The notes under the pieces: model-generated | Told to the model about the DNA's origin: nothing | What the model saw: the letters and a program-made list of their open reading frames with translations, nothing else | The model's database searches: none | Translations under genes and position numbers: made by a program | Shown here: one piece after another, positions 1 through 8,700 of the stretch | How the letters are laid out: every line of letters starts with the position of its first letter | How positions within the stretch are numbered: position 1 is the stretch's first letter | IMG/VR virus record: IMGVR_UViG_3300021961_000151 | Coordinates: 1-48,652 of that record | DNA length: 48,652 nucleotides | Direction: 5' to 3' (one strand) | Source: a virus

Positions 1-1363
1 ATGCTGAGTAAGATTGTCCTCTACCTACAAAAGTAGATATTTCAATAATAGTTTGCTGATCTCGTATGACTAATTTTTTATTTTCTAATAGATCTTTACA
101 AGCTGAACATCCTAAACGTTTAGTTCTACGAGTCATCTCAATACCAATAGCATTAGCTTTAATAGCAGAAGATACATGTACGTTCTCATATTCTAATTCA
201 TAATATAAACCATTACATACTACAGTACCTTGATCATTAGACTCTATCACCACGTAAGCATTGTTGTAAGAGATCGCAAATTTATAAATAATATTAGGAA
301 AGAGCAAAGGAGATATATTGTTATTTCGATATACTGCGACTTGCTTGAACGGTCTCGTTGAGATGTCAATTACGTTAAACGTAGAATAATCCTGTCCTCT
401 TCCTTTACTAACATCAACGGTCATAATATATTGATGTTTAGGATTAGTCTCTTCATAGATGAGACAATGGCCGTCTTCTAGAACCCTAGTTGGATTACTA
501 GCACGAAGACTCATTAATGTTTCTGCATTGATTAAAGTATCCGCTGTTCCAAAGAAGGTATTACCAAATTCCTGATCGAATTGCAGTCGAGAAGTATTAG
601 CTATAGTTTGTTGCTTCCATACTTCGTCTCTGCCTGGTACGTCATGCCAATCTACTCTGAATGGTTTATATTCATTGACGCCTTGTGTAGCGCCTTCCCA
701 TAACTTATGAAAAGTATTACCTAAACCATTAGCCGTAGAGGTAATAATAACTTTAGTTTCTTTACCAGATGATATTACAGGATAAGTAGATGTATAAAAT
801 TCTGCAGCTCTCTCAACGAAAGCAAACTCATCTAGATATAATAAGTTAACAGACAAACCTCTTATAGAAGAACCAGATGTGGCTCTAGCTATAATTCTAC
901 TATTATTACTAAATTCCACCGATCCTTTATTTAATACCTTACATCCAGGTTGTAGAAAGAAAGGTATGTTTTCTAACATAAGAGTAATACGACCTAGCAT
1001 CTCTCTTGCTGTCTCACCTTTGTTAGCTAGTACGGCTACTGTCTTTTCAGGATTAAATAATACAAACCATAATAGATAAGCACATGCTGATATAGACTTA
1101 CCTGACTGACGACAAGCTAATACAATATTAAAGCGATGATCATTGAATTGTTGAAACATTTGTTTTTGATAAGGATATAGATGAAAAGGAACTAATCCTC
1201 TATCTAATTGAATAACCTTGACGTATGTTTGAGCAAAGTATACAGGATCCTGCATACAACGTTTATATTCTAGTAGTTGTTCCTTGGTCCATTCTTGTTG
1301 AATGCCATCACGTTTAACATTACTATTACCAAGATAGGTTTCGTTACTCTGTTGATTCCACAT
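1..1363 (-). CDS. 17: terminase large subunit gp17 (3' end beyond window)
   Basis: Large subunit of the DNA-packaging motor: an ATPase that pumps DNA into the prohead and a nuclease that cuts the concatemer. My translation gives 454 codons reading MWNQQSNETYL with no stop before the left edge. The N-terminal ATPase shows a Walker A motif CRQSGKS and a Walker B motif LLYLDEFAF. The nuclease half shows TVDVSKGRGQDYS and VVIESND, two acidic patches of the RNase H-like fold. T4 gp17 is 610 aa, so roughly 100-150 residues are missing. The start (ATG at 1361-1363) overlaps the end of gp16 by 20 bases, as in other T4-like phages. No strong Shine-Dalgarno (SD) sequence precedes it, so translational coupling to gp16 is likely. 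Confidence 0.95.
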   Translation of the reverse strand, partial: MWNQQSNETYLGNSNVKRDGIQQEWTKEQLLEYKRCMQDPVYFAQTYVKVIQLDRGLVPFHLYPYQKQMFQQFNDHRFNIVLACRQSGKSISACAYLLWFVLFNPEKTVAVLANKGETAREMLGRITLMLENIPFFLQPGCKVLNKGSVEFSNNSRIIARATSGSSIRGLSVNLLYLDEFAFVERAAEFYTSTYPVISSGKETKVIITSTANGLGNTFHKLWEGATQGVNEYKPFRVDWHDVPGRDEVWKQQTIANTSRLQFDQEFGNTFFGTADTLINAETLMSLRASNPTRVLEDGHCLIYEETNPKHQYIMTVDVSKGRGQDYSTFNVIDISTRPFKQVAVYRNNNISPLLFPNIIYKFAISYNNAYVVIESNDQGTVVCNGLYYELEYENVHVSSAIKANAIGIEMTRRTKRLGCSACKDLLENKKLVIRDQQTIIEISTFVGRGQSYSA

Positions 1364-1679
1364 CTATCACATTATCACTTTTCAATAACATTCTCTGTAG
1401 ATCTACCGTAGTTAGAAATACGTTATTATTAGTTACAGCTTTCTCTGGTAAAGCTTTAGCTTTAATATCTTTTTCTTTCTTATTAAGATCCATAAGACGA
1501 TCATTAATCTCAGCCATTTGCTTCATCATGTTTGATAACACTTCAAAAGCTCTAGGGTGTTCTGATTGTCTTGCCACTTCCATCATAAGATCCAAACTCT
1601 CACGACCTTTATCTAATAGTTCGTAATAAGTAGCTCGTGAGTATTTGTAATCATCATCTATATTTCTTTCATTATCCAT
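1344..1679 (-). CDS. 16: terminase small subunit gp16
   Basis: Small terminase, which recognises DNA and regulates the gp17 motor. The 111 aa are mostly helical and charged. They contain the marine T4-like signature YYELLDKGRESLDLMMEVA followed by SEHPRAFEVLSNM, typical of short (110-150 aa) gp16 versions; T4 gp16 itself is 164 aa. It lies between gp15 and gp17. Its ATG overlaps the end of gp15 (TAATG) and AGGA lies about 9 nt upstream. Identification rests on the sequence pattern plus position immediately before gp17. Confidence 0.88.
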   Translation of the reverse strand: MDNERNIDDDYKYSRATYYELLDKGRESLDLMMEVARQSEHPRAFEVLSNMMKQMAEINDRLMDLNKKEKDIKAKALPEKAVTNNNVFLTTVDLQRMLLKSDNVIDVESTE

Positions 1680-2473
1680 TAGGCGCTATCCTGTACATTA
1701 ACAATTGTTGTAGTAAATCCATAATCTGAATCAGCGTTAACACTTAACGGATCAGGTAAAGTAGTAATGGTCTCTAATAACATATCTGAATCAGACCATC
1801 CTGCACCTAAATTGTATACTGGATTAGTAACTTTACGTATAATCTTACTACCCAATGCACCAATATTTTTATAGAAGTTTACTTTCATTTCAAAATCTAG
1901 AGTGTATACAATAGTTCTTCTAGACTCTACTATACCCTCATAATCATCGGAAAAAGACACGCCTAATAAAACTAATGGTACATCTTCCTTAACAGTAGGA
2001 AAGTCGTCTAAAGGCTTTATAGTAACGGTATATTGAGGATTAAAGAAAGGTATAATCTGTTCTACTATTTGTAAAGCATCGTCTTGTGACTTAGCATATA
2101 CATTTAGTTGCATACCTATATTATAAGGTACAGCGGTATAAATCTTATGTCGATTAGTAATAGAATCTGTTACGGGTTTTGAAAAAGATTGTGTTTTAGA
2201 TAACTGTCGAGTTGCATCATAAGCTATCGAAGTTATTTCAAATGACATACGAGGTAACTTAATAGCTACAGCTCGTTCCATAGCCTCACCTGCATTCATT
2301 TGAGCAATACGTTCTATAAATTTATTTTTATTAGCGTAAGATAAAGGTACTTTAACTGTATCTACTACAGCACCTGATGAGTTCTTTCTAATCACATACA
2401 AATTATTAAACAATGAACCAAATAGTGCTACTGACTTTCTTATTCTTTGATAATAGAAATGTGTACCGAACAT
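1679..2473 (-). CDS. 15: tail sheath stabilizer and completion protein gp15
   Basis: Tail terminator that caps tube and sheath and joins the tail to the neck. The 264 aa (T4: 272) begin MFGTHFYYQRIRKSVALFG, the characteristic start of gp15 in T4-like phages. The middle keeps the hydrophobic/acidic pattern of the family (DDALQIVEQIIPFF and TYTLDFEMKVNFYKNI-type segments). It abuts gp14 by one base, and GGAG lies about 10 nt before the ATG. Place in the 13-14-15-16-17 block supports the call. Confidence 0.93.
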   Translation of the reverse strand: MFGTHFYYQRIRKSVALFGSLFNNLYVIRKNSSGAVVDTVKVPLSYANKNKFIERIAQMNAGEAMERAVAIKLPRMSFEITSIAYDATRQLSKTQSFSKPVTDSITNRHKIYTAVPYNIGMQLNVYAKSQDDALQIVEQIIPFFNPQYTVTIKPLDDFPTVKEDVPLVLLGVSFSDDYEGIVESRRTIVYTLDFEMKVNFYKNIGALGSKIIRKVTNPVYNLGAGWSDSDMLLETITTLPDPLSVNADSDYGFTTTIVNVQDSA

Positions 2474-3366
2474 TATTGCATATCTCCAAATGGATTACCT
2501 TCACTAAAATCTATAAACGATACTTCATAATCATCAAAGGCCGTATTCTGCGCAGTATTCTGAATGCTTTGTAATTCTGCTACTAAGCTAGGTGTCGCCA
2601 CATTACCAGAGGTACTACCAATTACTTGTCTAGTAGTTACAAAAGTATGGAATTGACCATCGTCAGCGCCAACATGTGCAAGATATAATTTATCATCCGA
2701 ATCAGACCATTTAACAACTTCACCAGATATAACCGTACCATCAGTTAATGTTTGTGTAACAGTTTCACCTATAGTGTAGTTACCTATAGTACCATCTGAG
2801 TCCATAGTTAATAACCATTGGTAAGCGAAATTCTTTTCTATAGCATCAATAGCATCAATACCAGTATCCAAATCTTCATCATTGTATTCAAACAATTCTG
2901 CTGTGATTCTAAATACAGGAAGATTCTTTAATTGATAGAAAGGTCTTTCATCTTCTACTTTACTAATTTTAAATAAAGAACCAGATAATGGTAAGAATAG
3001 TAAATCGCCTTCTTTAGGACGATAATATTGTACAGTACCTTCTGCATTAAGAATAGGTTTAATTCGTTGATTCCAAGATCGTTTAGATATTACAAAATTA
3101 GCAACGTCTCGTATCTCTACTCCAAATTTAGTAAATAGATCTCCATCTCCATCAAAGCCATCTATATTCTCAATATACATTTCTAGTTTATGATTGGATC
3201 CAAAAGTAGCAGGAATCTCATCATTGAGAATAGTATCGTAACGTACTTGTGTACGTGGAAGATAATAGACGTCTTGGCCGTATATCTTTAGAGCTTCAAC
3301 TACTATATCTTCATAGAGTATTTGCTCTGAACGCCTGCCTTGAGAAAAATAAGGATTTAATGGCAT
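2473..3366 (-). CDS. 14: neck protein gp14
   Basis: Neck/head-closure protein that with gp13 forms the gate between portal and tail. The 297 aa (T4: 256) begin MPLNPYFSQGRRSEQILYED, a hallmark start of gp14 in T4-like phages, followed by the EALKIYGQDVYYLPR pattern. The C-terminal third has Gly/Thr-rich beta segments (GTIGNYTIGETVTQTL) that look like an inserted small beta domain, and it ends GNPFGDMQ. It lies three bases downstream of gp13 and overlaps gp15 by one base. Confidence 0.93.
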   Translation of the reverse strand: MPLNPYFSQGRRSEQILYEDIVVEALKIYGQDVYYLPRTQVRYDTILNDEIPATFGSNHKLEMYIENIDGFDGDGDLFTKFGVEIRDVANFVISKRSWNQRIKPILNAEGTVQYYRPKEGDLLFLPLSGSLFKISKVEDERPFYQLKNLPVFRITAELFEYNDEDLDTGIDAIDAIEKNFAYQWLLTMDSDGTIGNYTIGETVTQTLTDGTVISGEVVKWSDSDDKLYLAHVGADDGQFHTFVTTRQVIGSTSGNVATPSLVAELQSIQNTAQNTAFDDYEVSFIDFSEGNPFGDMQ

Positions 3367-3369
3367 GGC

Positions 3370-4125
3370 TTAACCTACAAAGAAGTCCGGAGGTAATTCA
3401 TTTTCCATTCGCATAGTTTCTAAAAGTTTTTCTAACTCTGCGGTTGCATCATCATAAAATTGTCTTCCGTTTAAAGTTACTCCTCCAGGTAATTGCATAC
3501 CTTCAAATTTAATTAGGTTTTGGCCCCATTGTTGTTTAATAAGTTGTGTAGTATAACTTTTAATAAACTTATCATTGTATATAGAAGTAGCTGTATTTGG
3601 GTCTATAATTTGATATACTTCAGCTACAATATAATCTCCTGCTTGTATATCTTGATCTGCAAAGTCGCCGAAAATGTATAATCTATTTTCTTTTCTGGAG
3701 AATTGTACTTGCGGAGTACCACTTAACTTCATATCTAATAAAGATAAGTATTGTTGCATTTGTTCATAGTAAGCCATATCTCCTGCGTAAGTAGATAGAT
3801 CGGCTACATCATTTAACATCATTTGATACTTAATATCAAAAAAGTTAAAAGAAGTATTAAAAGTAGTAGATATTGGAAATAGTTTAGAGATGTATATGAT
3901 ATTGCTAGATACAGAAATATACTCATTAGCAACATCAGCAGCAGTTACTAAGTGTTTTAAATATATTTTCTTAGTAGCATCAGAATGATATTCTTGATAT
4001 ACTTGTAAAGCATCATCTACTTTATCTTGTAGTTGATCTTCATCTACGTTAATTTCAATGACAGGTTCACCTAATCGCCTTAGGCAAAAGTCAATTAATT
4101 GTCTGCGTGTTGCTGGTGATGACAT
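3370..4125 (-). CDS. 13: neck protein gp13
   Basis: Head-completion neck protein that connects portal to gp14. The 251 aa begin with TRRQLIDFCLRRLGEPVIEI and continue DEDQLQDKVDDALQVYQEYHSD, the standard N-terminal helices of gp13. Length is slightly below T4 gp13 (309 aa), as in marine relatives. The start is supported by AAAGGG 8 nt upstream. A TATAAATA late promoter 29 nt upstream gives a short leader, so gp13-gp17 form one late transcription unit. Confidence 0.93.
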   Translation of the reverse strand: MSSPATRRQLIDFCLRRLGEPVIEINVDEDQLQDKVDDALQVYQEYHSDATKKIYLKHLVTAADVANEYISVSSNIIYISKLFPISTTFNTSFNFFDIKYQMMLNDVADLSTYAGDMAYYEQMQQYLSLLDMKLSGTPQVQFSRKENRLYIFGDFADQDIQAGDYIVAEVYQIIDPNTATSIYNDKFIKSYTTQLIKQQWGQNLIKFEGMQLPGGVTLNGRQFYDDATAELEKLLETMRMENELPPDFFVG

Positions 4126-4154
4126 GTCATATACCCTTTAATATTATTTATCTA

Positions 4155-4162
4155 TATTTATA
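4155..4162 (-). promoter_or_regulatory. T4-type late promoter for gp13-gp17
   Basis: Read on the minus strand this is an exact TATAAATA, overlapping the 3' end of the cupin gene. Transcription would start about 5 nt later, near 4149, giving a leader of about 24 nt with an SD sequence before gp13. An overlapping GATAAATA lies at 4145-4152. Confidence 0.75.
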
Positions 4163-4784
4163 CTTCGTGAGTACCATTAAACATAGGATGATTAAACTCT
4201 GATCTACCTTGGCTACTCCATACATGAAATGGTAATACTTCTAAAGGTTCATCTTTAGTTTTAAAATGATGTGGTACCATAGGATCAATAATTAATACAT
4301 CATGTGGTTCTAAAGCAATAGTTTCAGATTTTGTTGGAGTACCATGTATACAAATACCGGAGCCTGATTTAACATATACTATTCTTGCAGTAGAATGTAT
4401 ATGATGTGCTTGTTCTGCAGTATGTGGAGGCATATACAAATATTGCCAAGTAGGATCACCTGATCGTATAGGAGGCAATAACTGTGAAGTAGCGCAACCA
4501 TTAATATAAGGTAAAGAAGGTAATACATTAACACTACTATCACGATTCCAACTTTTGTATCCTGGTACCACAATACCCAATAAAGAAGCTCTGGCTCTAT
4601 CTCTTCGAGTATATACTTTACTACAAGAAAAATTATCTGCAACCCATATAGTCCATTTAGATTTAATATCATGTGTTCCTATATACACTTTATAATCATA
4701 TAGTTCACGAACATCTGTAGGTGATACAATAATAGTATCATCTATTGCATTGTACTTTCGTATTATCGGTATGTAAGTCGACAT
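4158..4784 (-). CDS. cupin-domain protein
   Basis: Small-molecule-binding or enzymatic beta-barrel of the cupin superfamily. The C-terminal half (about 115-190) has cupin motif 1 as AEQAHHIHSTARIVYVKSGSG, with His128 and His130 as likely metal ligands, and motif 2 as LEPHDVLIIDPMVPHHF with His172/173. The Glu usual in motif 1 is not obvious (an Arg lies at that point). The N-terminal 110 residues match nothing I recognise. The gene overlaps the end of the upstream PP-loop gene by 22 bases and has AAGGA 9-10 nt before its ATG, so the two are co-translated and probably act together. Substrate unknown; an isomerase, an oxygenase or a sugar-nucleotide enzyme are all possible. Confidence 0.75.
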   Translation of the reverse strand: MSTYIPIIRKYNAIDDTIIVSPTDVRELYDYKVYIGTHDIKSKWTIWVADNFSCSKVYTRRDRARASLLGIVVPGYKSWNRDSSVNVLPSLPYINGCATSQLLPPIRSGDPTWQYLYMPPHTAEQAHHIHSTARIVYVKSGSGICIHGTPTKSETIALEPHDVLIIDPMVPHHFKTKDEPLEVLPFHVWSSQGRSEFNHPMFNGTHEV

Positions 4785-5740
4785 AAAGATCCGTCCTTAG
4801 TTTTAGTAGCGCAATAAGTTTCATCACATCCTCGCGTGCGCAAATAGTTTCTAATAGCTAGTTTATAAGTAGCTTGCTCGTATTTAGCATTCTCTTCGTA
4901 ATGATTCATAGCCCATCTTTGTAAGTCTACATCATCATAAAAATGTAAAACATTACTTAAAGGTGGTATAGGTAATAGTCTCCATAACATACCCATTCTT
5001 AATAATACATCTTGGTATTTACAAGTAAAATTAATAGCCCATACCCACTCTGCATAAGTAACAGAGGCTTTAGGTTTATTAAGAAATGTTAGTATGGTAG
5101 GATCTAATACTTCTTGTACTTCTCCAGGTACTACATATTCATAAGGTTTCTGCCTAGTTTCAAATGATCTACAATAACCCTTAACTGAACCAAATATCTG
5201 ATCTCCAATCTCTCCTGTAATTACTAATAGGTTAGGAGTATCTTCTATAAATTTTCTAAATTCAAAATCTTTATCATGTGGCATACCTAAAAAACCAGTG
5301 TAAACATATTCTGCTGTCACTAATGGAAATTGCCCCGCTAGTATCTCTGCTGCTAACTTAGGATGTTCTCCTATAGCATGATGATTGATATGTATATGAA
5401 AAGGCACGCCAGCGGCTACTAAAGCATAAAAGGCGCAAGTAGAATCTAATCCACCCGACCACATTAATACTACTGTTTTATTCTTAGTAAGTTCTCTAAT
5501 GTAATCTGCGCGTGCTGCAATAAGAGTATTGAAATCCGCTGTCTCTTTACTATGAGGCACAGGAGATACTATTTTGTATTCTTTAGATCCAATAAAAGTT
5601 TTAGTACGATCTACTAAATAGACTTCAAAGAAATTGCGAATAATCTTTTCTTGTTCATTGATAGTATGATATAGCGTGGGATGGTAGGGGCCATAATCCT
5701 TTATAAAAGATACATAATCTTTACGTAATCGTAATTCCAT
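4763..5740 (-). CDS. PP-loop ATP pyrophosphatase, asparagine-synthase-like
   Basis: N-type ATP pyrophosphatase: it would adenylate a carboxyl or carbonyl group so that ammonia or another nucleophile can attack. The PP-loop SGGLDS is at residues 95-100, after a beta strand (TVVLMW), and GEIGDQIFGS (176-185) resembles the GDGGDELFGG loop of asparagine synthetase B. The N-terminal 90 residues are not a glutaminase domain, since there is no Cys2, so nitrogen must come from free ammonia or a partner. Similar stand-alone domains occur in sugar amidotransferases. It sits between the 1800-aa fibre and the cupin gene, inside the host-interaction block. No SD precedes the ATG, but an AATAAATA late-type element ends 9 nt upstream. 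Confidence 0.82.
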   Translation of the reverse strand: MELRLRKDYVSFIKDYGPYHPTLYHTINEQEKIIRNFFEVYLVDRTKTFIGSKEYKIVSPVPHSKETADFNTLIAARADYIRELTKNKTVVLMWSGGLDSTCAFYALVAAGVPFHIHINHHAIGEHPKLAAEILAGQFPLVTAEYVYTGFLGMPHDKDFEFRKFIEDTPNLLVITGEIGDQIFGSVKGYCRSFETRQKPYEYVVPGEVQEVLDPTILTFLNKPKASVTYAEWVWAINFTCKYQDVLLRMGMLWRLLPIPPLSNVLHFYDDVDLQRWAMNHYEENAKYEQATYKLAIRNYLRTRGCDETYCATKTKDGSLCRLTYR

Positions 5741-5749
5741 AACAAAAAT

Positions 5750-5757
5750 TATTTATT
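5750..5757 (-). promoter_or_regulatory. possible late promoter for PP-loop/cupin genes
   Basis: AATAAATA on the minus strand, matching the looser NATAAATA late motif known from marine T4-like phages. It overlaps the stop of the 1800-aa fibre and ends 9 nt before the PP-loop ATG, leaving a leader of only 3-4 nt. Confidence 0.45.
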
Positions 5758-8700
5758 AGTTTAATAAAGTACCGCTTGCATCATAAACATTTATTCTATA
5801 GTATGAACCTTCTTGTCCATCAAGCTTGTCTGCGTCTAATAATGTACCAGCACCATCAACTGTTAATAAAGCTGTTAATATTTCTGAAGCGGTAGAGTAA
5901 GTCTCGTTAAAGTTAATGACGCCAGTACCTGAGTTATAAGTAATATCACCTGTGGCGCTAATATGAGCTCTAACTTCACTTGCACTTGGACCTGTATAGG
6001 TAATAACACCTGTACCTGAGTTATAAGCAAGAGAACCATCTCCACCATTATCTGTGACGCTAATTAATCCTCTGACTTCACCGTCTGTTCTTTCAGTAAA
6101 GCTTATAACACCTGTAGATGAATTATAAGATAGGTCGCCACCAGCGCTTAAATGAGCTCTTACTTCAGCTGCACTAGGTCCTGTATAAGTAAATGCTCCT
6201 GTAGTTGAATTGTAACTAAAGGAACCATCGCCACCTGCATCTACAGCACTAAATAATCCTTTAATCTGAGCTGCAGATCTATCTGAGTCAGTATAGCTAA
6301 ATTGACCTGTTGATGCATTATAAGATAGGTTACCTGCTGCTGAGAAGAATCCTCTTATCTCACCTTGATCTGCTGTGAATGCACCAGTAGAACTATTATA
6401 GTCAATACCGCTGCTGGCACTAAATAAACCTTTGATTTGAGCAGCTGATCTATCTGAATCAGTATAGCTAAATGCACCAGTAGAACTATTATAACTTAGA
6501 TCACCTGCTGCGCTAAATAAACCTCTAATCTGAGCTGGAGTTCTATCTGATTCGGTAAAGTCAAATACACCTGTAGATGAATTATAAGATAAGTCTCCTG
6601 TCGCACTAAAATGAGCTCTTACTTCTGAAGCAGATGGACCAGTGTAAGTAATAACACCAGTGGATGCATTATAAGCTAAAGAACCATCTCCACCAGCATC
6701 AGTTACACTTATCTTACTTCTAACGACTTCTGTTGCGCTATCTGATAAAGATTTAAAGGATAAACTATTAAAGCCATTAATAATAGTATCTAGATTAGAT
6801 CCAGTAGCTAAACTTATTCTATAAACGTTAGTGGCTGAATCCCAAGATGCACTATCTACGCCAGCTACTTGTACAGTAGTAGCACTTGTTACTTGACCTT
6901 GTGCATTAATAGTTAATTGAGGTATCTGAGTAGAAGAACCATATGTAGTTGCTGTAACTCCAGTATTAGTAATACTGTATTGTCCACTACTTAATGTTAA
7001 TCCAGTACCTGCACTAAAATGAGCTCTTACTTCAGCTGCACTAGGTCCTGTATAAGTAAAGGCACCAGTAGAATTATTATAAGCAAATGAACCATCGCCA
7101 CCTGCATCTATACCGTTAAATATACCTCTAATAAATGAAGCCTGATTAGTTAGGTCTGATACTTGACCTGTAACATTACCAGTTACATTACCAGTAAGAG
7201 GACCTTCAAAATTAGCTACTAGAGTAGCAGCCATATAAGATGAATCTAATATATCGATATCACCTTCAGGTTCTGGAGAATAACCATCAAATAGTCTCCA
7301 TTTACTATCAGAAGCATCTCTAAACAATCCTGTATGCGCATAAGGATCACCTGGTGTATTATAGTTACCAATAACACCTATGTCTATATTAGCTGGTTGT
7401 GCAAAACCTTTCCATCGATCATCAACTGTATGGTTAAAGCCTCTTATGAATGATGCTGATATACCATAAGATAATGGAGCAATTAATGACGATACGCCTT
7501 TATAAGTAGCATCTGAATCTAATACCCAAGAAGTAATACCTGAACCAGCAGAGTCAAAAGCTAAAGGAGTAAAGTTACCTACGCCAGCTGATGAGTCGTA
7601 ACCCCATTGAATGGTATCACCTTGTGAATCAACTGCTGTGATTTTTACATAATAGTATTTGTCTGAATCACCTTTATAGTGACCAATCAGAGTAGCATTA
7701 TCTAGACCTGATCCAGTAAATAGTGTATTGGTTTCACCAATAGTGTCGCCACCTGCTAAATAGATAAAGCTATTAGATACATTAAGATTGTTTATAGCTA
7801 CACTAGATTGTGCACCTAAAACTGTTAAGTTACCACCTATAGTAAAGTTACCATCTACTCGACCTGTGCCTGTAACACGTATCCTTTCAAAACTATGGTC
7901 AACAATATCAACATATATGGTACCGTTACCATTAGCTGAATCTGATGTTAGACAGTAACCAATATCCATAGGGAAGTTAGGATACTCAGGCGCTGTATCA
8001 ACTATGTCGCCAGGATTTAAATATCCTAAATGTATTCTACCACCTGATGTTAAAGTAGTAGTATCGATACCACCAACCCATCCTTTAATACGTATCCAAC
8101 CATGTGAATTAATTTCAATTTGAGAAGCAGCTAATCCTATAACATCTTTCTTAGCTTCATCAGAAGCGTCAGCTAAAGCTACAGTTGGATGATGAGAATG
8201 ATAAGGATGTGCGGCATTATGCACACCGGTAATATAAACTGGTTTACCTTTACCAATGACCACACCTGAATTGTTCCATACGCGAATGGTCATCTGTTGA
8301 CCAATAGAGACAGTACCTCCTGAATCATCAGTAAAGAATCTTAATGCTTTATCTGTATTGTCATAATACAGTTTACCATCTGACTCTAATTGAGCAGAGG
8401 TTGGAGTAAATATTAAATGATCGGTAATCTCACCAACGGTGGCAGATACAGTAGTAGTGCTAACATTAGTAGCAGATACACCATCAAAGATAACAGATGC
8501 ATTAGTAGCAACATCTTGACCGATATCTATTTGACCACTTGTAATAGTAACACCAGTACCGCCTGTAAAATGTGCTCTTACTTCAGCATCAGTAGGTCCA
8601 CTATAAGTGATTACACCAGTTGAATTATTATATGATAGAGAGCCATCACCACCTTGATCATCAATACTGATAGCTAATCTAGCATCTGAATCTACTCTAG

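Noticed and set aside
283-290. TATAAATA on the plus strand inside gp17
   Set aside because: Matches the late motif but nothing on the plus strand follows; chance in A/T-rich DNA.
4119-4130. 12-bp palindrome ATGACATGTCAT over the gp13 start codon
   Set aside because: Could be an operator, but it is short and arises partly from the ATG itself; no second copy seen near other starts.
4379-4672. 97-codon frame overlapping the cupin gene
   Set aside because: Hydrophobic out-of-frame reading of the cupin, which has the real motifs and SD.
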